Source: Arctopsyche grandis (lineage: Eukaryota; Arthropoda; Insecta; Trichoptera; Hydropsychidae). From it: a DNA stretch of 64,000 nucleotides. Position numbers and translations under genes: made by a program. Below the pieces are notes generated by a model. The model made no database searches. It saw only the letters and a list, made by a program, of their open reading frames with translations, and had not been told where the DNA came from. The stretch covers positions 33,621,206 to 33,685,205 of the forward strand of contig NC_135360.1 of NCBI RefSeq assembly GCF_051622035.1. Reading direction: 5' to 3'. Each line of letters opens with the position of its first letter. Within the stretch, counting starts at the first letter, position 1. Shown piece after piece: positions 57,301-64,000 of the stretch.

Positions 57301-58091
57301 AAATTTCGATCGCTTACATTCAAGACATCCCCCGCTCCGTATTCGGCAGCGAAGAGTTTTTAAATCTCAGCCTAAAGTCTATCACATACATAATGCGTAT
57401 CGATCATTACTTGTTGCCGGAATCTCAACTGTTTCAATATGTCTTGCGTTGGTCAAAATCGCAGTGTCCTTCTGATTTGCGGAAGTTTCTCATCGACAAA
57501 CACATATTGAGTTTGATTCGTCTCCGTTCGATACCCCCGTCTCAATTTGCCGATATATTCGACACTTCCTTGTTCACCGAAGATGAAAAATCACATATAT
57601 ACATGTGCGTTGTTGAACACCAACCGTTTCCGTACGACTATTTGAATTCTGATTGCTCTTTGAGAGGTGGCATGAATAAGATAGGATCCTCTGAGATCGT
57701 CGTATCGTCTCCGCCTATTGTGATCTTCGAGGAGTTTTTGTACCAAGGTGAGGATCCGTCTTTGTCGATCGATTCCATTGTGTTGGAGCCGCGTTTGAAT
57801 CTCTTCTTTAGGTCTTTTACCGGTCGGTACGAGCACTCGATCTCGGTGAAGTTCCCCAACGGGTATCGAGTTGACGTCGTCGAAGTAGGAGAGCATTATA
57901 GAGAGAAACCGCTGCTCGCAATGTGTATGATAGACGTGCGGCATAAGAAATTCAAGTTTGAGATCACCTTGAACGCTCCCGGAATATATCCGTTGAACGC
58001 TAACTTCGCCAGCCGATCCAAGAATCTGGTTCGACTGTCGAAAGGAATTATTTGTGGTATTAATCTCATAAATACGGTACTCTGCAGTTAG
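54333..58091 (+). CDS. BTB-BACK protein with predicted N-terminal membrane anchor
   Basis: Main exon 56827-58091 is open and GC-richer than its flanks. From its first ATG (56856) it codes for 411 aa: BTB at about 14-90 (YSDLTLEVTDFSTN, YKVHKAVLAVMSPVWESSIR), BACK at about 105-210 (FLNLSLKSITYIMRID, QLFQYVLRWSKSQCP), and a beta-rich C-terminus I cannot assign. Two upstream exons fit in frame: 54333-54348 (ATG GCT GCA GAG AAA T) and 54735-54842, which adds QLLPDRLYSNAHLQ and the membrane segment ILLTFLVLILCFYIIHYGF. The join requires the second AG of a tandem acceptor (TTCAG|ACAG|TC). The full model is 462 aa. BTB-BACK proteins usually dimerise and bind Cullin-3; Kelch repeats are absent here. 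The BTB part is well supported and the anchor is inference. Confidence 0.75.
54965..55272 (-). mobile_element. tRNA-derived SINE, reverse copy in the BTB gene intron
   Basis: On the minus strand the head at about 55272 has A-box-like TGGATTAGTGATTAGC and a consensus B-box GGGTTCGAGTCCC. The body shares CGATCGTTTCCTATTAG and CATAGATGTCTC with the other copies. It lies in the predicted intron between exons 2 and 3 of the BTB-BACK gene. Confidence 0.75.
55875..56290 (-). mobile_element. tRNA-derived SINE, reverse copy 2 in the BTB gene intron
   Basis: On the minus strand GGGTTCGATTCC (about 56248) is the B-box. The A-box part is decayed. The distal end shows the inverted CCAGGAAGG/CCTTCCTGG pair shared with the copies at 45860 and 54965. 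Confidence 0.7.
56393..56665 (+). mobile_element. Short non-autonomous Helitron
   Basis: The left end A|TCTATATATATAAAAATG continues into GTGTCTCGAATAGGCTCC and AAACCACTGAACCG, the start shared by many insect Helitrons. The right end is GCATGCCGGGGTTCAG then TTAG|T, one base off the CTRR consensus. It is 273 bp with no gene and lies just before the main BTB exon. Confidence 0.6.
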
Positions 58092-61078
58092 ACATTGTCG
58101 AAAGAATTAACGCCGTAGTATTTGTTTGGTTTGTATGTTATTCAACTTTTGGTCAATATTTAAACGGTCAGTGCATATTTATTTGTATATAATGGACAGT
58201 ATTTAAGCTTGTCTTTATCTGAAAGTATGAGCATTTAATGTTTATACTGCTCGTTTCGTAATTATATAAAATATTTGCCATTTAAATCAATAGAAGTCAT
58301 AGTTTAACCCTTTGGCGGCCAATCTACTATATATCACTGTTTATGGTTTGGTCCAAGACTGCTAAGCATATCGTCGATGATCTCATAAATAGGAAAAGAT
58401 TCAATCATTGGGTAGTAAACATCTGTCAAGGTGTTGAAAACACCTTTTGGGAATTATAAATATTTCAAATTCATTATTTAACTAACATTTTGAATATTTG
58501 CTTATTTAAAAGAGGACTAATTTCTAATTAAAAGACAGGGTATATATGCATTGAAATAAATATAAATTATAATTATATAAAATACAAATGGATAAAATAT
58601 GATACTGATTTTGGTAGGTAAATAATAATCAAATACTAATTGAATGAAATACCTATGAAAGTATGCTTAAAAACGTTCGTATGCATTCATTTTGATCGAA
58701 TTATTATATGTAGATACGTTCTGATATTATTTAATAAACCAAAGTTTTCGTCTAACTTTAGTTCAGATTTAATGCAGATAGGGATACTTTAAAAGAAGTA
58801 CATTGATTATATATAGATTTGTCGGAAGATCATGGACAGAGACCTTACCTCGGCCACCAAAGGGTTAGGATTATAATATTATATGATATATATTTTTTTT
58901 AATTTTGATATAACATGCATTGCAATTGGAAGTGTGACTGTCAGCTGAAAAAAAGGCCCGTTCCTAGAGTTGGTAATTTTTAAAGGTCAGTTTATTTCAA
59001 TGAATGGTAAGTAGCTTACGAAACTTTTGTGATATTAGTTTACTAGATCTTATATATAAAGTAAAGACCATTTTTTGTGTGTTTGTAATTCGTTTCTGAT
59101 TGGCTATAATTAAATATTAATTCAAATAAATTCAATAAAAATAAAACAAATGAATGTTACTAATACATTAGCCATGTTTAAGTGGTTTATATTTCAAATA
59201 GCATTAGTATATTTGTATATAAAAATGAATGTATTTTTTGACATACAGACAATCGCCAAACTGTCAATGACCGATAGTATAACTTACTGACCAAATAAAT
59301 ACAGGCTGTTGACGAAAGACATGACGAAATGAACTCATCTGCTATCTGATCGATTGTTGATCATATCGATGTGTGTTGTTTGAGTCCGATTTGCCATGTG
59401 TTTTCATCTGGTATTGGGTCTAAGACACTCCAATAATTATGAATTATCCAATGGATAAGATTGAACTGATCGTTTACCCAATGGGTATTTATAAAAAACG
59501 ATCAGTTGTAAAATAAGAACACTTGGCGGCGGGACTAGTCGATATTTTTGTTCTTATTTTGAAACGACTACGTATATGAGGCTGTAGTCGGCAATGTTTG
59601 TGATATGATTGCCGATCTGACGAGGCTGTTATTTTTGTATGTTATACATATGTATTTTTTAGGTTGACGTGCTATTTTATATCGTTTTCAATAACTTTTT
59701 ATTTTCTAATTGCACGTTTTAGTGTTTAATTTTGCATTTTTCATATTGAAATAATTATCTATTTGAATGCTATTGATGTGTAAATCAAATGTAATGAATC
59801 TCATCAATTTATAATTACCAATTTAATATATAAGAAACACTATGTTGATGTTTTAATCATACTTTTTTTTCTTTATAAGGAAAATCTTTCCAATCTATGA
59901 TTTTTTTTAATACTTGGTATGTTTTAATGAAATAAATTTTAATCAAACTATACATGTTTTAATTTTTAAATTTATTGTAAAATATTTCCAACTTCACATC
60001 CTTTTAATCCTCGGTTGTTTGTTTTTAAAATTAATATTGAATAAAATGGAACACAGTCTCATTTTTTTCATTTTATTTATTTTGTGTAGTTTTTCATTTT
60101 TTATAATAATTGGTGAAGTAGGTACAATAAGATACCTGTTTTTTTTTTATTAATATTTTTGTAAATCATTTTTCCCTTAATAGTAAGGCTATAAATTAAT
60201 TAATAATTGATAAATTTATTAATCATAGCTATACTTATCGTACTACATATTCATATAATTAATTTTACAATTCTACATATTACATTTGATGATAATCGCT
60301 AGTACGAAATAAAATTATAAACATAAATAGTTAAAAAGTACAAAAAAAAGTTCATCTTTTAATATTAAAACAACACAATATGAGTATATAAAATCGATCA
60401 CTTGTAACGGTGATTTTTTTAAATTACTTTTTATGAATATAAAATGCTTAAGCTCGATAGAAAGAAAAAATCTTTCAATTTATATGATGATTATATGAAG
60501 TATTTTCATTGTACAAAATTATTTTTAAATAATGCGTGTCGAAAGTTCATGTATAATACAATGTAATGAATTGTGAGGTTAAAAAAATGCTTTTAATAAT
60601 ATAAATAAATCAAATGATCGCATCGCAGATATAAACAATGAAGTTTTCAACGCATTCAACATTAAAACATATCTAATTATTATAAAAAGATTCTTTGGTG
60701 GAACTAAACAATATTAATAATACAAAAAAGCTAAGAATACATAATTACCTAGAGTATATGTAATGTGGTTTGTCATCGTTTATTTATTAATAGAGATCAA
60801 ATTTTTATAAAAAGTATAACGTATTCCAATCATATATGAAAGATCTTTTACAATTTTAAATGTATAATACATCTGCTGTAGGTTTCGTGCAGTTTAATTT
60901 TGGAGATAACGAGTATTGTGTATGTTTCTAATAATATGTAGTTCTATAAATGCAAAAAAATCCGATGTTTATAGCAATTGTATGTATTATACTACTAAAG
61001 AAGTGAAATTACATCATTGATTTTAGACTGTTGATACTACTGTTAAGGTAAGGTATCAACAGAGGTACTGTAAGGTAT
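58092..61078. other. Gene-poor AT-rich region
   Basis: Follows the BTB-BACK gene; AATAAA-type signals are frequent. A TATATAAAAATGAATG stretch at about 59216 resembles Helitron 5' ends but has no partner. The 79-codon frame at 59914-60153 is AT-driven and hydrophobic by composition. No supported gene or RNA. Confidence 0.5.
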
Positions 61079-61086
61079 CAACAGAG

Positions 61087-61268
61087 CAGTGCCGGTTTTA
61101 AGGGGGGGGGCTGGGTCGGGTGGCGCCCGAGGGCGCCAAATAAGTTAGGGCGCCGAACGATGCGCCAAAGGCGCTTTAAAATTTAAAATTAGAGCGCCAA
61201 AAGTCATTCAAAATTTTAAAGTAGAGCGCCAAAGGGGAAAGTTCTCATCGGGTGTAAGGCCGGCATTG
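61087..61268. mobile_element. hAT MITE, 182 bp, CAGTGCCGG family
   Basis: Ends CAGTGCCGGTTTTAAGG and GTAAGGCCGGCATTG. The exact 8-bp duplication CAACAGAG flanks it (61079-61086, 61269-61276). The interior has repeated GGCGCC words and TTTAAAATTTAAAATTA like the copy at 41438. Nearby, a GGTACTGTAAGGTATCAACA-type stretch is itself duplicated. Confidence 0.85.
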
Positions 61269-61276
61269 CAACAGAG

Positions 61277-63124
61277 GTACTGTAAGGTACTGACAGAGAT
61301 TTGTCAACCTCCAGCTACGAATTAGTAATAGCTAGAGATGCTACAGCATGCTTTACAAGAGAAACAATGACAATTTCGTAAAAGTATTGTTATTAAAATG
61401 TGTGGTTCATTTTTTTATAATATTTTAAGTCCTCCAATGACTTTATTGATTGTATTATGTTTTGAAAAAAGCCTGATCTGTTGACAGACATGTTTGCTGG
61501 TCTGTCTGTGGACCAATCTCTCCGTCAGTGCCCAACTTTATGACAAATGTAATGGATAGTTAGATTTCTTTTGAGCATCATTTATGTACATTTTGATAAT
61601 ACATATAAATATTAAATGTACTTATGAAATCTAACAAAAGTCAATTAAGTCAAGTAGTAAGTACATATATGTAGGTAAATGCTAATGATGTTTTTTTTTA
61701 TTATTAAATATACATAATATTTTGTTCAAATAAATAGAAAAATAGTGGACGGATAAAATCTGAATAAATCCAAAAGTGTAAATACAAATAATATATCTAT
61801 AAATAAGTTGAAATTAGGTAACTACATTTGGAAAGCGTTAAATTATTCATGAGAAGAGTGAGATAAATTATTTAATTCCAATTGCTATTTATACGTAAAT
61901 AAATGCAGTTTAAATAGAAAAGTTTTGCCACGCTAAGCGTATTGTTGCTTTAATTGTTATAAAATATTCACAATTTATAAAGTAAAAAAAATATATATTT
62001 ATATTTGCAAATAATGAAAAATGTTTTCGCCTACAAATCAATTGTAGAGATCATTTTTAATAATTGTCAAACTTTGGTAAATTAAAAAAAAAACGAAAAT
62101 CATATAAAAAAATTACTTATTATAACTTAGCAAATAAAATTAATAATAGTAAATTGTTATAACAAAGCAGAACAGTATATTAAATTTCAATAAAAATAAT
62201 CTCATCATTGTGCATCGACATGTTGTATTGTTAAAAAAAAATTAAAACAAAAACTAGCTTAATCGTTTTCTTTGGTTTATGGCTACAAAAAAATACAACA
62301 GAACATTTTTTTAATTAATTAATTAATAATTTTAAATTGTAGACAAACATAATTTTTTTACATTTAATAAATTTGGTTTGATAATGGTGTGAAAGTTTAC
62401 AAAAAAAAAAAAAAAAACAATTACATATAATAAATTATAATATTTCATTACGCATTATTTACATACAATAATAATAAAATTAGCTTAGTCGATTATTAAT
62501 ATTGTAAATAAAAAGGAATGATAATAATGATGTACTCGTAATAATATACAATAATACATTTCATAATAATATACTATGAGTCAATCGTGTTTTTTTTTCA
62601 GATAAGTTTAAATTAAACCGTTGTTCTGAAACTATAGATACTATTTATATTAAATTAAAATAATAATAAAAACACTTCACATCCTCAATCCAATTGACCT
62701 TTGGTCCCGATTAATAAATACACACATTCCAATTATTATTTATATTTAATTTAAAACACAAAACAAAAGAGGAAATTAATTTAAACAGATGTGAATTAAA
62801 CGTGTGTTTTTATGCAAATATAAAATGTTAAATTTAGTTACTTAAAAATATATTTATTTACAAATCTTTACATAATAATTCTGTCTTTTGAAAAAAAAAA
62901 TAATCAAATAAACGATAATGCTCAAAAGAGGGCAATAATATTATTAAAAACCTTCACATTTCACGAATGTATGTAATGTATATATATGTATATATAATTA
63001 ATAATTCCACGATTTGTGACTTTTAAAAAAAAAAGTTGATATTTTCCTTATTATTACTATTATAGCGTGCACTGAAACTGTACGTTCTTTGAATTTTCAT
63101 TCTTCTTCGTTTTTCATTATTTAT
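61277..63124. other. Very AT-rich region, possible 3' UTR of a minus-strand gene
   Basis: No open frame of note. If the exon at 63125-63237 is real, its 3' UTR would extend leftwards into this region, where many rightward TTTATT signals could end it. Confidence 0.4.
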
Positions 63125-63237
63125 TTATTTTATTACCATCACCATTTTGAACACTTTAACTATGATACGATACCACTTTGGACGATCGGTTTTATCTGGA
63201 CGAGCGACGCAAGATATGGTGACCGTTTCTTTCGTAT
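63125..63237 (-). CDS. Possible last exon of a minus-strand gene (partial)
   Basis: A strong acceptor (TTTTTTTTTCAG on the minus strand) precedes 63237. The frame then reads TKETVTISCVARPDKTDRP and KWYRIIVKVFKMVMVIK to TAA at 63127-63125. GC content is higher than in the flanks. The fragment is too short to name; the rest of the gene would lie to the right of the window. Confidence 0.4.
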
Positions 63238-63840
63238 CTGAAAAAAAAAATACAACCAAATCATTAATCAAAACCGTCAAAATTACAAAATTGCCCCAGT
63301 AAATAAATGATTTATCGAACGAGTCATCCCTCGTTTGGCCGTGAATTAAAACAGCTAGCTACATAGAAAGAAAAAAAAACAGGCAGAACGATAAATCGAG
63401 ACCCTTCTTTTCAATTTGTAGTCTCTGGAGTACCACAGGGAGACTATATTGAAAGAGCGGGTCAGTGGCTGGTAATCCCACAGGAACCATTCGTTTCACA
63501 ACACGGGATAACGGCACAAACTCGCGGAAGCTTTCGTTGAAACTATTCAATGTTCTATTTTATCTTGCAAAAATTGAAACTGTTTCATGGAATGAATGGT
63601 TTGACTAAAGTGATTGGTGATATAAATATGATGGAAAAGCAAATTTATGATATATATGATTTGGAATAGATGACTAATATAAGTCGTGCCGTTTGTAGGA
63701 AGGCCCACCCCCACTACTTGAAAAGAGTGCGTAAAAGCAACTTTCAGTGCGCAGTGCGCGCGTGCGCATCTTTTCTTCGGAGTGGGGGTGAGCCTTCGTA
63801 TATGGAACTTGTATGTACAAGCCTTTACAATTATTAAGTG
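63238..63840. other. Right-edge sequence with a short reverse-transcriptase-like motif
   Basis: In the plus strand at about 63409-63450 the frame reads SFQFVVSGVPQGD, which contains the VSGVPQG block of non-LTR reverse transcriptases but nothing else recognisable. AGTGCGCAGTGCGCGCGTGCGC at about 63747 is a short GC palindrome flanked by CCCACCCCCACTACT and its reverse. Confidence 0.3.
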
Positions 63841-64000
63841 TGTTGTACCCGATGAAATATCATCGAATGGGTGTTGGCATATTAAGTTATTAAATTAAAA
63901 AAAATTAAAAGAAATGTGTCGGTCCTGAGTTCGATCCACACGCTTTCGAATTTTTTTCAAATACCTTTAAATATATTTAATTTAATATTTATATTTAATT
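63841..64000. repeat. Dispersed repeat family C, copy 2
   Basis: Matches 43044-43200 from TTGTACCCGATGAAATATCA onward and carries the B-box-like GAGTTCGATCC. It runs into the window edge. Confidence 0.6.

Noticed and set aside
59914-60153. 79-codon hydrophobic frame
   Set aside because: T-rich DNA gives Phe/Leu/Ile-rich text by chance; there is no conserved feature or promoter.
63409-63450. A LINE reverse transcriptase copy at the right edge
   Set aside because: Only the VSGVPQG block is recognisable; nothing before or after fits, so it may be chance.

Overview
The window is about 64 kb of AT-rich nuclear DNA from an insect. The evidence is an odorant receptor of the insect 7tm_6 family, TTAGG-type telomere-like repeats, spliceosomal GT-AG introns of 50-1000 bp, and a dense load of insect-type mobile DNA (hAT, PIF/Harbinger and Helitron elements, RTE-like and Jockey/CR1-like LINEs, tRNA-derived SINEs). 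The RTE-like ORF end and Helitron ends would suit Lepidoptera or a close relative, but the order cannot be fixed from sequence reading alone. Nothing bacterial or viral was seen.

Layout. 1-900: first two coding exons of a secreted haem-peroxidase-like gene, minus strand, running off the left edge. 900-10500: almost gene-free, with a CpG-rich island at 4.2-4.5 kb and many transposon pieces. 10556-11367: last exon of an unrecognised gene. 12530-14491: a complete seven-exon odorant receptor (420 aa). 15276-15698: a small GC-rich intronless gene resembling RPA3. 16.2-17.7 kb: MITEs and a Helitron carrying a GC-rich minisatellite, apparently lodged in an older hAT-like element.

17960-22193 (minus) and 37343-42666 (plus) are two BTB-BACK-Kelch paralogues arranged head to head. 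Each has ten exons with nearly the same exon sizes and phases (548 and 563 aa models). The roughly 15 kb between them is mostly transposon: a frameshifted LINE (26.4-37.2 kb) split by a 7,986-bp hAT element (28862-36847). The hAT element has 14-bp perfect terminal inverted repeats, an 8-bp target duplication and an open 944-aa transposase.

43-48 kb is repeat-dominated (palindromic TTAGG-bearing elements, SINEs, MITEs). 48163-53167 holds four intronless genes for secreted proteins: one 391-aa protein with amphipathic repeats, then three small paralogue-like precursors. The three share a promoter module (an ACGCC(A/T)ATG box followed by a TATA box), which suggests co-regulation in one tissue. 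The middle one ends in a possible furin-released amphipathic peptide. 54333-58091 is a BTB-BACK gene whose two short upstream exons can be joined in frame to give a membrane-anchored 462-aa protein. 58.1-63.1 kb is AT-rich and gene-poor. A possible last exon of another minus-strand gene lies at 63125-63237.

All splice models were made by eye, mainly by matching paralogues and checking phase. Transcript data would be needed to confirm them.
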